Source: Medicago truncatula (Eukaryota > Streptophyta > Magnoliopsida > Fabales > Fabaceae). From it: a stretch of 64,000 nt of DNA. The notes beneath the pieces were generated by a model. It did no database searches and had not been told where the DNA came from. It saw nothing but the letters and a program-made list of their open reading frames with translations. Location of the stretch: NCBI RefSeq assembly GCF_003473485.1, contig NC_053044.1, positions 37,452,091-37,516,090 of the forward strand, in the 5' to 3' direction. Of this stretch, positions 12,178-24,684 are shown piece after piece. Positions within the stretch are counted from its first letter, which is position 1, and every line of letters begins with the position of its first letter. The position numbers and the translations under genes are program-made.

Positions 12178-12442
12178 CCTCCGTCCCTAATTATAAGACC
12201 ATTTTGAGAAAAGAATCATTTGTTATTTCCAACTACATTAATTATTTCTTTACATACATGCCCATATTTATTATACATCTTTTTCTTCAATCAGCCATAA
12301 ATAACATGTTGAAAACATAAATCATCCATCTCAAAGGATAAAATTATAAAAGCAATAGTAACTACAAACATATTTAATACAAATATCAACTATCTTAATT
12401 TCTGTTATTTTTTTAAAAGGGTCCTATAATTCGGGATGGAGG
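12178..12442. mobile_element. Stowaway-like MITE, 265 bp
   Basis: It begins TA-CCTCCGTCCCTAATTATA and ends ATAATTCGGGATGGAGG-TA, inverted ends flanked by TA. The size and CCTCCGTCC terminus fit Stowaway-like MITEs. The interior is AT-rich and non-coding. Confidence 0.75.
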
Positions 12443-14213
12443 TAGTAATAAAAAACTGAGAAATAGTAATAAAATGTATCGATTGTCTTGTCAATTGAAA
12501 AAGAACATTGGCATTTTAATGCTTGTCTTGATTTTGTATAATCATCGTAGTAACCATCATTGATATGTAATGTCTATAAACAAGAAAATGTCGTATACGG
12601 ATTTGCAATGTGAGCAAGAAAAATTAAAGAAAATAAACAAACATGTTTTCTTAAAGAAAAAAGAATATCGAGCAATTTTGGTAATATTATCGGTGGTGGT
12701 TTGTTGAATTAGTACTCAAGTTTAGGAGAGTTGATTTATTTGATCGGTATTGTTAACCGGACACTGATTAAGAAAACAAATATAGTAATATGACATTAAA
12801 ATTTGTACGGTCAACTCATTAAATATCTAAAAAATATTATTTTTAATTTAAATTTTCTTTTTACTTCTGATTTTCATAACCAATATCCCGAAGCACCGGC
12901 TAACATAACTCTTAATTTATTTATTTTTGGTGGTGTGAGTTGATTTATTTTAGGACAGCGAGAAAGCACGTTGTTGCACCGTCGACTTAGAACACTGCAA
13001 AAATATCTTAAAGAAAGTGATATAATTTTTGGCTCAATCCAATATTTTATGAATTTAGATTAGACGATCTTCTTTCATTTTTCTCACGATCTACTACCTC
13101 CTAACTCTTTGTCTTTCTCCTAATCCCATTCTCTCGTCTTGATAAAATCATTTTATAATAAAGAGAGTGTGAGATTAAGATATAAAGACACTGAGAAAAA
13201 AAATGGAAGGAAATGATCTAGTATGATTCATGCGACAAAACAATTGTTTGTGTTTTTCTTGACAAAATAAAATATATTCATTCATTCAAATTGAAAAGGT
13301 ACATCGATAAAATGCAAATTCGTTAAAAACAAAAAGGATGAATCTGTAAACAGACTCACAACATCCATGTTAATAACATAAAACGGCAAAGTACAAATGC
13401 CTACACATATAACTATATTTAAATTTCCAGAATAACCATATTTCCGGATCTGCAACGTGGATGACACCAAAGTCATTGATTGGATCTGCACTGAATCGAA
13501 ACTGATCTAACAAACTGAAGCGATCAAATACCTGAGAGAAACAAGACAAACAAACAACGTCGCACAAAGACGACGAACAACCAACGTCGCACGAAGACGA
13601 TGAAATCACAAAATAAAACAAAATAGATGTAAAAATCACTTATTTCAATAAAAGGGAAATAGAAAAAACGAGTTAAAGGGATTTTGGGTCAAAAATTGAC
13701 CTTAAATCACCATTTTTTTGTGGATGAAGGAGGAGAAACTAGAATTTTTGTGACGGCTCACAAGAAAGAAAGGAAAGAGATGCCTAATCATAAAAATAAA
13801 AATAAAAACAATTGTTTGTGTTAGTATTCAGATTTCACAACTTTAAACGTTAGTATTAAAATATCTCTAATTTCTTTTCAATTTTTCAACATCCACGCAC
13901 CTTTGTCTTCCTCTCTCCTTTCTTCATCTTTTTCTTCCTTTGTCTTCCTTCCTCTCCCTTTCGGTTATCTCTCTCCCCCTCTCATTTTTTAATACAAATA
14001 ATTTTCTCATATGAATAATTTGTGTTCTATTTTTTCCGCATTTATTTGTGTTCTTATGTTCTATATTTTTTCAACGTGGTAAAGATATGTATGTAAATTG
14101 AATTCACCTATACTATGTGAAATGAGTTCACAAGAAACAAACATGAATTTAGTGTACAACGTTCAATTTATATAAGCTAAAAAATTTCAAAACAAATAGT
14201 AATATACGTTAAT
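12443..14213. other. Intergenic, no gene supported
   Basis: Low-complexity AT-rich sequence. Minus-strand open frames at 13282-13639 encode Cys/Ser-rich peptides without recognisable domains and overlap the repeat shared with 10795-11130, so they are not called as genes. A CT-rich run lies at 13890-13990. Confidence 0.45.
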
Positions 14214-14222
14214 TTAAAGAAA

Positions 14223-15030
14223 GAGTAAATTACACTCTCCTTCTCTCAAATATGTTTGAATTACACTCCATTTCCCTCTTATGTTAAAATATATATCCCC
14301 TCCTTTGAAAAGTAAAATTTATACTCTCCTCCCCTATAAGATGTTTGAATTACAACCCCCTCCCTTAATAATTAAATATGGACTAGACTTTAATTTGTTT
14401 TAACATAAATAAATATTTGTATAATATATGGGCTTTGGCCCTCTTTTGTACCAAAAATAAATAAATAAAAATTGTATAATATATATTAATTTTGAATCAC
14501 CATTTAAAAAATATAATTTCGTTTCTTTATAATCTAAATGTAAATGACAATTAAATTTAAATATTTTGTTATTAATTTTATAATTTAGATTATAAAACTC
14601 GCCTTTAAATAACCATATTTAATCGACTTTAGTAATTTTTCACATATTTTAATTTTATTTTGGGTTGTTTTATATTTTATAACAGGGTTTAAAATTGTAT
14701 GTTAATGAAATTGTGAATAAAAAAATAGAGAAAGATATATATTCAAAATTTGATTATATTAAAATGAACTTGCAATGCTATTTTTCTTTGAAGTGTGTTT
14801 GATTATTTTTTTGTTAGATCTAAGAAACAAAAATAAATTATTGAAGGACTAAAGCGTAGATTTTAACATAAGAATGGAGATAAATGTAAATCAAACTTCT
14901 CTCAAGGAAGGAGAGTGAAATATTTTCTAATATGTTTTGAATAAAATGGGAGGGAAATATATATTTTAACATAAAAGAGGAGGAGAGTATAATTCAAACA
15001 TCTTTAAGAAGAGATGAGTGTAATTTACTC
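14223..15030. mobile_element. Mutator-like MITE, 808 bp
   Basis: The ends GAGTAAATTACACTC (14223-14237) and GAGTGTAATTTACTC (15016-15030) are exact inverted repeats, and subterminal inverted similarity continues inward for more than 100 bp. A perfect 9-bp TSD TTAAAGAAA flanks it (14214-14222 and 15031-15039). No ORF is recognisable. Confidence 0.85.
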
Positions 15031-15039
15031 TTAAAGAAA

Positions 15040-16078
15040 TTAATTCATATATATTTTGTTTTATAGTTTATTTACAAAAACTACACACATATATATACAT
15101 GTATATCATACAATTTATAATAACTCAACTTTAAATCAAGTACTTGCAGATCAAATTATGGTGACTAATTTAACTTGTAAATTAAAGTATTTGAACTAAT
15201 TCACGTGAATTTATGTGAATTGAGTTCACACGCTTATATAAAATTGAGTTTACATAGTGTTACCTGCGAATTTTGAGTAAATATTTTTTAGTATGTCAAA
15301 AGTGTTTTACAAATGTGTGCTCCATAAATTTATATTGCTTTCCTACTCTTAATGAGGATAAAGTCCTCGCAGTCTTCCTCAAAGCCCAACATTCAAAGCA
15401 ATATTTTTCTGTTTTAGATGCAAAGAGTTTAAAGAAAATTTCATTAATTAACATGAAGAAACTCGAAGTCGGTCATTCAGTCTTTTATAGTTTAAATTTT
15501 TTAAACTTCTCAAAAATACCATGTTTAAAGGAGTTAATATCTTCTCCATTTAATCTCTTATCCATTTATTCTATTTAGAGAGATATATATACAATAAATC
15601 TTAAAAATAATTAATGATAGTGAGACTTATTTAATGATAGGATTCACCATTTATTTTTTGTGTCTATCTCTTTTCTAATTGTAATCTCCATTTATTTTAA
15701 TAAATCGAGAGGATCTCTCAACTCTGTTTAAAGTGTATAAAGAAAGTCTTTGAATGAGTCGATAAGGAAAGTTCCTTAACAAGAATAAATTTTAACAAGA
15801 ATGCTAGCCAATTGTCTCTGCCACAGGCCCAAGACTGATTGCATTTGTTTATGTCTTGATGACTCTCCCATCTTGTGCTTAGCTAGCCAATCGTATATTC
15901 GCGCACTTCAGTTACCTTTTCTATATTTTTTGTCTTTGTCGCAAGCTTCAACAGCGGTCCATGTCTTGGTCACATAAGCAATCTAAATTGCTTTAGAGAT
16001 TGACGTTTCATTTTCTATAACATAATGAGATGGTCGGGATTGTTTTATATTTCAATTAAGTTGGGTAATTTTTTTATT
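15040..16078. other. Intergenic, no gene supported
   Basis: A 101-codon open frame at 15273-15578 has no recognisable domain or gene-like context. The segment is AT-rich and otherwise featureless to me. Confidence 0.35.
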
Positions 16079-17930
16079 GAGTAAATAGTCAATTTCCCCC
16101 CTGAAATTATAAGTTTCGTCAATTTTTTTTTTTTAAACAAGCTAAAATGAGATATATATTAACAACAAAAAATCTTGCTCTCTAGCACAAGGAGTGCATT
16201 AAGAAGCAAAATAAAGTTTACAACAAAATAACAACCTGTCCGAAACTAAAATAGAAGTGAAAAAGAAACCTCAGCCTATCCCTAAACAAACAAGGGGATG
16301 CTGCCACCATAAATGATAACAAAAGGAAAGCACACATTTTTAGCTTTCAACCAACGAAGAGAATACATCTTAACCTTTTCCAAAAGCTGCACCATCGTAT
16401 TGGCTTTGTTCTCAAAGAGTCTATGATTTCTTTCATTCCAAATTACCCAGATGCAACAGAGCCAAATCAAATGTAGAAAAGATCGACGAGGAGCATAGCC
16501 ACCTGAAGAGTAAATAAATTGCTGGAAATGATCCGTAACCTGATGAAGATCCACTGAATAAACACCAATCCAGGACTTTACAAGCTTCCAAAGATTACCA
16601 AAAAAATTACAATGAATTATTAAGTGATCTAATGTTTCTTGTTGACCACAAACTGAATCACACAGCTGATTTTCAAAAGAAATAACACCTCGACGCACCA
16701 AGTTGTCCTTTGTCGGCCATCTATTGCGGATGAGACGCCAAACGCAAATAGAAACTTTTAAAGGAACATTTTTGTGCCATGGTGCATTCGAAGCTACATC
16801 ATCATCCTGTATCTCCTGCCTCATAAGCATTTGATACGCTCCACGAACCGTGAAACCAACTATTGTGTCCGGTCGCCAAAGGCACGCATCTGTCTCAGAT
16901 TCCTGCAAAGTAACGTTAGACAACAAATTCCTAATCTCCACCACTAATTCCTCCTCCCAGGCAAACAATCTACGTCTCCACCTCCAAGCCTCCCCATTCT
17001 CTCCCCAACCTAAGGCATGCATGGCCCCCACTGTCAAATCCTGGTGAACTGATAAATCAAATAGTCTCCTAAACCTCTCCATCAGCGACTCATTCCCCAC
17101 CCAAACATCGGACCAAATTAACAAAACTTCAATTACCCCCCTGAAATTGCATAACGTTGATCAATTTACCCCCTCCGTCAAATTTTTCTGTTAACTGTTT
17201 ACGGTTATGATCAAATACCCCCCCTGAAATTTTGCACTTATGTGCAAAATGTCCCCTAAACTTGAAAATATATATATTTTTTTTATCCTTGACTCAAAAG
17301 ATATTAAAGGCAAACAAATTAACAATTATTAATCATATAAATATGTATGAAATGTATGTTTATGCAGCTATTGGTCATATAAATCTTTATGGAATGTATG
17401 TTACTCTCATGTGTTTTAAATATATACATATATAGAAGACTTTTTTTTACACAAGTTGATAATTATGTTAGAGTATGCAGTCATAAAGTACACAAGTCTT
17501 TGATAATTGTGTGTCCATATGTTAATTAATATCTGCAGAAGGAAGAATAAACAAGACTTATTGATAAATATGAAATATGAATGAAAAGGCTACACATGAC
17601 AAAACCATGATTTCCTTGGCATATATTCATTTATTTTCTTGTGAATAGAATTTTTATGACAATAGGTACAATATACTACTTGAAGAACTAAATGTATGAT
17701 TTTTGGAAAGAAAAAAAATCTAAATTTTTAAGTTTAAGGGGCATTTTGCACATAAGTGCAAAATTTCAGGGGGTATTTGATCATAACCGTAAACAGTTAA
17801 CAAAAAAATTTGACGGAGGGGTAAATTGATCAACGTTATGCAATTTCAGGGGGGTAATTGAAGTTTTTTTAATTTTGGGGGGGTAATTGACGAAACTTAC
17901 AATTTCAGGGGAGAAATTGACTATTTACTC
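16079..17930. mobile_element. TIR element carrying a nested LINE
   Basis: The termini GAGTAAATAGTCAATTT and AAATTGACTATTTACTC are inverted. The arms are long, with repeated CCCCCTGAAATT and ACGGTTATGATCAAATACCC blocks on one side and their inverses on the other (about 17130-17260 versus 17735-17930). The left arm is interrupted between 16121 and about 17118 by a LINE 3' end. Without the insert it would be roughly 860 bp. The style fits long-TIR Mutator-like MITEs, but the flanking 9 bp are too T-rich to prove a TSD. Confidence 0.7.
16121..17118 (-). mobile_element. 5'-truncated LINE, 3' end with RT zinc-binding domain
   Basis: The minus strand is open for about 280 codons (17124-16282). The peptide has WSDVWVGNESL, FDLSVHQDLTV, GEAWRWRRRLFAWEEE, VPLKVSICVWRLIRNRWPTK, CDSVCGQQETLDHLIIHCNF and LWKLVKSWIG. 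This is the C-terminal zf-RVT region found at the end of plant non-LTR retrotransposon polyproteins. The Cys/His pattern C-x3-C-x7-H-x4-H is visible. A poly(T) run at 16122-16134 on the plus strand is its poly(A) tail, so this is a normal 5'-truncated insertion. The reverse transcriptase and endonuclease are absent, and it cannot move by itself. It sits inside the TIR element of 16079-17930. Confidence 0.85.
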
Positions 17931-18640
17931 TTTTTGTATTTCAATTGAGAACAAAAATGTAACCATATAGACCTCTTAGAAAAAGATTGTTGTCATCAAA
18001 TATAAATTATTGTTATAGATTTCAATCGATGAAAAAAAAACAAAAGCGTACGCTGCGTTTGACCGACGAATTAAAAGAGAATTGTCTTTGATATGTGATT
18101 AGTCAAGTTGAAACTGATCTTGTGACAAGCCCATCAATATAAAGGGCAAATGCCATTATGTATTCTTACATATTACCACATGCATATGTCCCTCCTAGTA
18201 TGAGAACCAAACTTTTAGGCCCTTTATCTCTAAGGCTTTCTGTATGAAGGGGAAGGAATGAGAGGATTTTGGGGGGTTGGAAATATATAGAAAAATGGAT
18301 AAAAAATTCACATTTTTTGAAAGAACAGTTTTTTAGAGAATAATAAACTAATACTTGTGATAAATATACTTTTAATTTTAAGAATATTATAACAACATAG
18401 ATTGAATTTGAAAAATTCATATAAACCCTCCCCCACTACAATTTTTAAGTTCCCCCAAATGAGGAAGATTCTTTATTATGAGTAAAAAATTAACCTCCAA
18501 AGTCCTCTCCTCCCAATGTCTTCTATTTCTTCCACTTGCTCCTTCCTTTTTTTCAAAACCCTCCCCTCCAAACTTCCAATAAAAGCCTAAGAGGTGCAGG
18601 GATTCAGGTACACCATAAAGGGACTAGTAATGAAGGCTAT
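17931..18640. other. Intergenic with a weak TIR-like repeat
   Basis: No gene. CTAAGGCTTTCTGTATGAAG near 18222 and the roughly inverted CTTCCAATAAAAGCCTAAG near 18570 bound a CT/GA-rich stretch and may be ends of an old DNA transposon related to sequence at 23155-23690. Confidence 0.3.
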
Positions 18641-18648
18641 GTGCATGG

Positions 18649-21600
18649 TAGAGCTGTCAAAATGGGCCGGCCCGAAAGCCCAAATAAAATGTAGGGCTTG
18701 GGCCTAATAATTGGAGCCCGAATTTTTCCAGGGCTTTTTAGCCCGGCCCGGAAAAGCCCGGAGCCCGTTTGGGCCACGGGCAGCTCGCAAAAAATTAAGA
18801 GTGGGTCATTTTTGGTATGGTGTCTGCTGGGCCTGGACTGGACAACCCAATATTAGGGATCCGGCCCAAATTGAAATAACCCTAATACACTCACGTGACA
18901 TCAGTCTCACACACGGTCACACTCTTTTCTTCTCCACGCGATTCACATTCCACGATTCGTAATTTCGTATCATCAAGCAAGCTCACGCGATTCCGATTCC
19001 GCGATTCGTATCATCAAGCTCACGCGATTCCGATTATGGAAGCTGAAATCACACAGGTTCGTCTTAATCCTTTCTTCGTTTTCTTCGTTTCCTCCTTTCT
19101 TCATTCCTCATCGTTTTCTTGGTTTCTAATTCAGGCTCAGCAACTCTGTTTCTAATTCAGGCTCAACACCTCTATTTCTTCTTCTTCTTCTTCATCGTTT
19201 TCCAGGTTCGTTTCTTCTTCTTCTTCGTTTATCTGTTAAAATGTGAAATTAGGGTTTGAATAGGTTAAATTTGGGATTTTTTAATGAATTGTTCTATTCT
19301 TCTTCGTTTATCTGTTAAAATGTGAAATTTGAGATTTTTTAATGAATTTGGGCCTCTGCTGAAAATGATGAGGAGGCAGAGTTTAATCGATTCTATGTTA
19401 GCTTAGCAGAAGCAAATTTAAATGGTGTTTCTATTCTACTTGATTTGATAATAAGTTTATTGAGTGGATGGTTCCATGAACATAAATGACTAGACTATAG
19501 AGTGCATGATTGGAAACCTGAAGAGAGTAGTTGGTTATATTGGCGATGCATATATACATTACCCTCTAAAGTGTTGGTGTATTGAGGAACTATGTTTTAA
19601 TGAATTTGGGCCGGTACTGATGTGATGGTAGTCTGTTCTAAATGAATTGTTCTATTTTGTTTTGCGCACATAGTCTGTTCTATTCTCAATGAATTTCCCT
19701 AGCTAGAACTTCTAAATGAATTTACTATTTATGTAATCTTTAATGATTGATTTTCTGTTTTGGCATATAATTATGTAGGAATTACAATCTGTTTGTGCTT
19801 CAAATATGAGGGATAGTGATATTGATGGTAGTGGAAGTCATCAAAATATGTGCGTTGATGGGGAAATTGAGAGCCAAGCTAGGGAAATTCCACTGGTACC
19901 ACCAATTGATCAAAATACACAAGAAGTGTCTTCTGATCCAAAGGATAAGAAGCGTAAGGGCAAGGCTAAGGCTAAGGACAAGGCTACGGGCAAGGTCAAG
20001 AGCAAGGGTAAAGCCCTAACATCTGACGTGTGGCTATATCTTGTGAAAGTTGGTATTGTAGATGGAGTAGAGAAATATAGATGCAAGGCGTGTCACAAAT
20101 TATTGACTTGTGAATCAGGAAGCGGAACTAGTCATTTAAAGCGTCATGTACTTAGTTGTAGTAAGACTATCAAAAATCATGATGTGGGTGAAATGGTGAT
20201 TGATGCTGAAGGAAAATTGAGAAAGAAAAAGTTTGACCCTATTGCTAATCGAGAAATTTTAGCTAGAATCATGATTGCACATGGTGCATCATTTAATATG
20301 GTTGAGTGGAGGGTGTTTAGAGAATACCAAAAGTTTTTGAATGATGATTGTGTTTTTGTTAGTAGAAATACTATAGCCAAAGAGATTTTGAATGTTTATC
20401 GTGATGGGAAACAAAAGCTGAAATCACAGTTAGCTATGGTGGAGGAACTCGAATTACGTCACCTTCATATGATGTAAGTTCATACATTCTTTCTTTATTT
20501 TATTCTTTTATTAATTATTTGGTTTTGTTTGTATGAATATTTTGTAACTTGGTTAGGTTGGATGATTTGTAGGAATTTGAAGAATATGAAAGCCAATCAA
20601 GTAATAACATCGGAAAATCAGAACTTGATACTTATTTAGATGAGTTGCGGATGCCTCTATCTTCAGAATTTGATGTCTTAGCTTTTTGGAAGGAAAGAAG
20701 TCGTAGAAGTCCAAATCTTGCAAGGATGGTTTGCGATATATTGAGTATTCCAATAACAACGGTGGCATCAGAATCTGCGTTTAGTATTGGCGCCCGAGTT
20801 GTGAATAGGTATATAAGTTCAATGAAAGATGATTCTGTTCAGGCTCTCTTGTGCGCACGTAACTGGTTACATGGTTTTGAAGGTATGGTTTTTATAGTTC
20901 TATCATTTTTACAATTGTTTTATAGTTTATATTATTGTCGATAGAACTGACTGAAATGAGTTTGATGTGAAACTCATGAATGAAAAGTAACTGAACCTAT
21001 TGCAGAAACTGATATTTGTGAATCAAAACTTATATGACAATTTAGTTTATGAATCAAAACATTTCAAAGAACAAGGAATGTGTGAATTCATACAGTCATA
21101 CACAAGGACCGAGAATTCATTTGATCCACATGCATAGTGCTAGAATGAGCCATTTGAGCCTAGATGAAAGAAAACATCTGCTCATTTTGCTGTTGCTTTA
21201 AATCTTGAATGCTAGATTAGATAGTTAGTATGCAATATTCTTGGACTTTCATGATTGATTTTTGTTCAATGGTTATTCTCACACTAATTGATTTATTTTT
21301 AGTTATCAATACTGAAGTGATTTTTTAATCTCTATATTTAACAATCAAATTTTGTAATTTGTAGAATTATATGATGACAACAATGATGTTCAAGAAGATG
21401 AAACTCATGGAAGTGGACAAACATCAAATAATACTGTGGATGTTGTGAACCTTGAAGAAGATTAAGTGACTTTGTTGGGAGTGACTTTTTGGATTAAAAC
21501 TTTTGTTATGTTATTACTTATTCTGGATAATTAGTATTTTGAATTTAGAATCTTTATTCTGGATAATTGGTGACTTATGTTAATGTTGGATCAATCTTAA

Positions 21601-21942
21601 TTTATCTTTTGTTCACTATTAGTCTATTTGTGTATATTTAAGTTATTATAATTTATGTTCAATCCTTAAAGAATGGGAAGGAAAAAAAAAAAACAGATAC
21701 GGGCCTGGGCTGGCCCGTTAGCTTGGTATATTTATGTATGTTCAGTACTAAAAAAATGGAAAAGGGAAGAAAAAAATACGGGCCAGGGCTGGCCCGTTAG
21801 TCCGGGAGCCCGTATAGGGCCGGGCTCGGGCTCTATTTTTGCAGCCCATATTAAAACCGGGCTTTTTAGCCCGGCCCTTAAAAGCCCTTGGCCCGACCGG
21901 ACTGAACCTAAACGGGACGGACCGCCCGTTTTGACAGCTCTT
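18649..21942 (+). mobile_element. hAT transposon, internally deleted (3294 bp)
   Basis: A perfect 8-bp TSD GTGCATGG (18641-18648 and 21943-21950) flanks the termini TAGAGCTGTCAAAA and TTTTGACAGCTCTT. The TSD length and TIR style are those of hAT elements. Subterminal regions are GC-rich, with GGGCTTTTTAGCCCGGCCC at both ends and two close copies of GGGCTGGCCCGTTAG at the right end. The interior encodes a BED zinc finger and a C-terminal hAT dimerisation domain, but the catalytic core is missing, so the copy is non-autonomous. The exact TSD suggests a fairly recent insertion. Confidence 0.92.
19036..21465 (+). pseudogene. hAT transposase remnant: BED finger plus dimerisation domain, catalytic core deleted
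   Basis: Exon 1 (19036-19056, MEAEITQ) joins in frame at a GT-AG border to 19779. The frame then stays open to 20477: acidic start, Lys-rich segment (KAKAKDKATGKVKSKGKA), then a BED-type finger VWLYLVKVGIVDGVEKYRCK with C-x2-C and H-x4-H (KACHKLL ... HLKRHV), and IANREILARIMIAHGASFNM, typical of plant hAT transposases. The RNase H-like catalytic region should follow but is absent. At about 20570-20882 the C-terminal dimerisation block appears (DILSIPITTVASESAFSIGA, RNWLHGFEG), and a last exon (21365-21465) ends VNLEED. A TAG precedes the C-terminal block in frame and no splice choice joins the two halves. Any product of 19036-20477 would be a DNA-binding fragment of about 240 residues. Confidence 0.85.
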
Positions 21943-21950
21943 GTGCATGG

Positions 21951-22288
21951 ATTCATGGAAATTCATGTTTTTTTCCATGTTACTAACGCCATGTTGCAGA
22001 CTTTCACATCAAATGAATGATAACAACCATGAAATGATGAATATATAATTTTCAAGGAAATGACCATGATTGTTAATCCAATGATTGAAAATACTATTAC
22101 CTCGCATCAGGTATTGACCAAACAAATGAGTTGAATAACATAAGTACTTAGAGCTTCAAGAAAACGGGGTTAATGTGAAAGTCATCAAGAAAAATCAATT
22201 ACATAACCTGTTCAAATACCATGAATTGATCCTCAAAATGTAACCACAATCAATAGGAGCCATAATGCAGACAGTGTGATCCATCAAA
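21951..22288. other. Intergenic, nothing recognised
   Basis: AT-rich sequence between the hAT element and a SINE-like segment; no coding or repeat structure could be supported. Confidence 0.35.
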
Positions 22289-22485
22289 TTTTTTTTTTAA
22301 AAAAAAAACATGGGGCACCAAGTCGAAAATACGGTAGAAAGGACCATAAATAGACGGGTAGCACTTGGGTGACATTGGCCAATTACAATGCCTGTGTTTC
22401 TCTGTAAAAATGGCAGCGCAAGGTGTTGAACCTGCATCTCTTAGATTGCAATGCAATCCCTTTACCCACTGCGTCGTGTAGATCT
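22289..22485 (-). repeat. tRNA-derived SINE-like element
   Basis: On the minus strand the segment starts CACGACGCAGTGGGTAAAGG (A-box-like), continues to GATGCAGGTTCAACACC (B-box-like) about 35 bp later, and ends about 195 bp downstream in a poly(A) run (poly T at 22289-22298). This is the architecture of a plant SINE. The family is not identified. Confidence 0.5.
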
Positions 22486-23954
22486 TTAATTTCTATCTTG
22501 CTTCTTATCAATTATATATAATAACTGAACAATTTTTTTTTAAAGGGAACCAAACACTCTTTTTTATTTTAAGGAACCAAGCACACTCTTATCATTTAAA
22601 TATTATTGTCCGACATCTCAAATATTTTAATAAACATTTTTTTTTACAATATTTTTTTTTGAAAGAATTTTTTTATTTTACTATATTTATTTGAATATGT
22701 ATTACTCTCTTCGTCCATATATTTAAACATCCATTTGATTTTATTTTTGTCCTTAAATGTAAACCTTTTTTAAATTACAACACTCATTAATTATTTTAGT
22801 TTCTAAAGTCACCGATTCAATCCGATTAAATAACTATATAAATTTAATCTAAGAACCGAGTTATCTAACCGAGTCATTCGAGTGGTTTCGATTCAGTCAT
22901 GCGGTTCGACCAATGACTCAGTGATTCAACCATTGACTCATTGATCCAGTAACCCCACCGAGTCAATGACCAAGTCGAGTTTTAAAACTATGGATAAACA
23001 TAGTTTCAATATAGAATATGCAAACTGACCCTAATTTACATCTATATTCCCGAATGTTGTTCTACAAATGCAATTGACTCAAGGATATAAAATTCCTAAA
23101 TTAACTCGTGAGTTCAGGGAATCCATAGTAGAATATGTGACTAGGTACCAAATATAGTTTGGTTCAAAAGAGGAGAGGGGAGAGATTTTAATAAAAAATG
23201 TGCTTGATTCATAAGGGAAGAGCTAGATTTTAAAATTAATTTACTGTTTTACCTTTAAATTTAGTTAAATAAACGAAGATGTTTGTTTTTACGATTTCAT
23301 AGACTGGCAAAAAGTTGTCACAAGGATAATATAACTTAATAATAATAAAAGTTGTTACAATGATAATATAATATAATAATAATAATAATAATAAAAGTTC
23401 TTAATGATAATATAACCTAATAATAATAAAAGTTGTTATAAGAATAATATAACATAACAATAATCATAATAAAAATTGTTATAAGGAGAATTTTGGTAAT
23501 GCAATAAAATTTTGAAGAGATATCTCTCGTCCCCTCCGACGGACTTCAATTTGGGGGAAATAAAAAGCGAGTCTTGAAGGGATTTTACTCCTCCCTTCCC
23601 TCCTAAAAATTGAACTAAACACATCAAATTAAAAATATTTTCTTTCCTCCTCTCTTCTTCTTTTTAACACTCTCGAACCAAACACACATTAAATGCCACC
23701 TATTTAATGCAATAATATGAAAATCATGTGAGTGAAAAAGAAAAACCACGAGGAATAGCCATGCCCCGCATATCACCTGATTACAAGCAAGTAGTGGTGC
23801 TCAAAACGACAAATGAATTTGCACGGCAAATGAATTTGCCCAATACAGCTCATCCAAGAGTGTACGTGTGTATATATATTGGTGCAATCATCCAAGAGTA
23901 TATTATTGGGGAATGAATAAATATATGCATGTAAGGATATGGTGGGGTATGAGC
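22486..23954. other. Intergenic with old repeats and an (AAT)n tract
   Basis: No gene. 22860-22990 has repeated GTGATTCAACCATTGACTCA-like words typical of dispersed plant repeats. ATA/AAT microsatellite runs lie at about 23335-23470. TTTGGTTCAAAAGAGGAG (about 23160) and CACTCTCGAACCAAACAC (about 23670) are roughly inverted and may bound an old TIR element. Confidence 0.35.
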
Positions 23955-24070
23955 GGTCCAAAAAAAAATAGTGTTAAATTTAAAGTTTTGGGATAAAAAG
24001 TGGTTCGAACCCCGATCATGCATATAACAATGTATGTCTCTGTTAATCAAACTATGCTCATGGGATAATG
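23955..24070 (-). repeat. SINE-like fragment (Au-like head)
   Basis: On the minus strand: TCCCATGAGCATAGTTTGAT, then GATCGGGGTTCGAACCACTT, which carries a canonical B box (GGTTCGAACC). The order matches the 5' tRNA-like head of Au-type plant SINEs as I recall them. The tail is decayed. Confidence 0.5.
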
Positions 24071-24684
24071 TAGTCATGTAGAAAATGCTTTTTATTATGC
24101 TTTTCCACGAGGATGTCACGATGATATTAATATTAATACTTACAAATAAGATTGAATTATGGATCTTAAGGAAAATGACGTGATCAAATATAAACAGAAA
24201 AAATTGAGTATATCTCCATGTCAATATTTTTTACGGGAAATGTAATTATTGTTTTTGGCAGAATATAAGTCATTTTTAATAATGTATAGAAGATGTAGAA
24301 CAATTCAATTGATTTGATCTAAATGATTAAAGAAGTTGATATGTTAACAGTCTAAGGTAACCTCTATCCCGCACACAAATATAATTTATAGAAGAAACGA
24401 GAAATATTATCGAAATTCACACACACAACCTTTTCAATACTTTATTTTATGTCTATATCTCTTTTCCATCACATTACCGATATATGTATCGTACATTTTC
24501 TCCTTTTTTTCTCTCTCTCATGTCTCAAGGTATTATTCGGGTGCATGGGTTTTTATGAAATATTAGTTGGGTGCATGGATTTTAATTAAATTACATGCTA
24601 ATATCTAAATAAAAATGTTGAGTTTATTTGATTTAAATTTAGATTATATACATTTGACTTTATGGTTATATATCTATTTGATTA

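Noticed and set aside
13282-13639. Two overlapping minus-strand frames with Cys/Ser-rich peptides
   Set aside because: No recognisable family; they overlap a repeat whose diverged copy at 10795-11130 does not keep the frame.
15273-15578. 101-codon plus-strand frame
   Set aside because: No domain, no splice partners, AT-rich codon use like the surrounding non-coding DNA.
21673-22020. Overlapping frames on both strands near the right end of the hAT element
   Set aside because: They are translations of the GC-rich subterminal repeats of the transposon.
23337-23470. Possible CRISPR-like or satellite array
   Set aside because: It is an ordinary ATA/AAT microsatellite; no spacers and a plant nuclear context.
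23990-24075. Possible tRNA gene because of a perfect B box
   Set aside because: No cloverleaf stems or acceptor pairing could be drawn; it fits a SINE head better.
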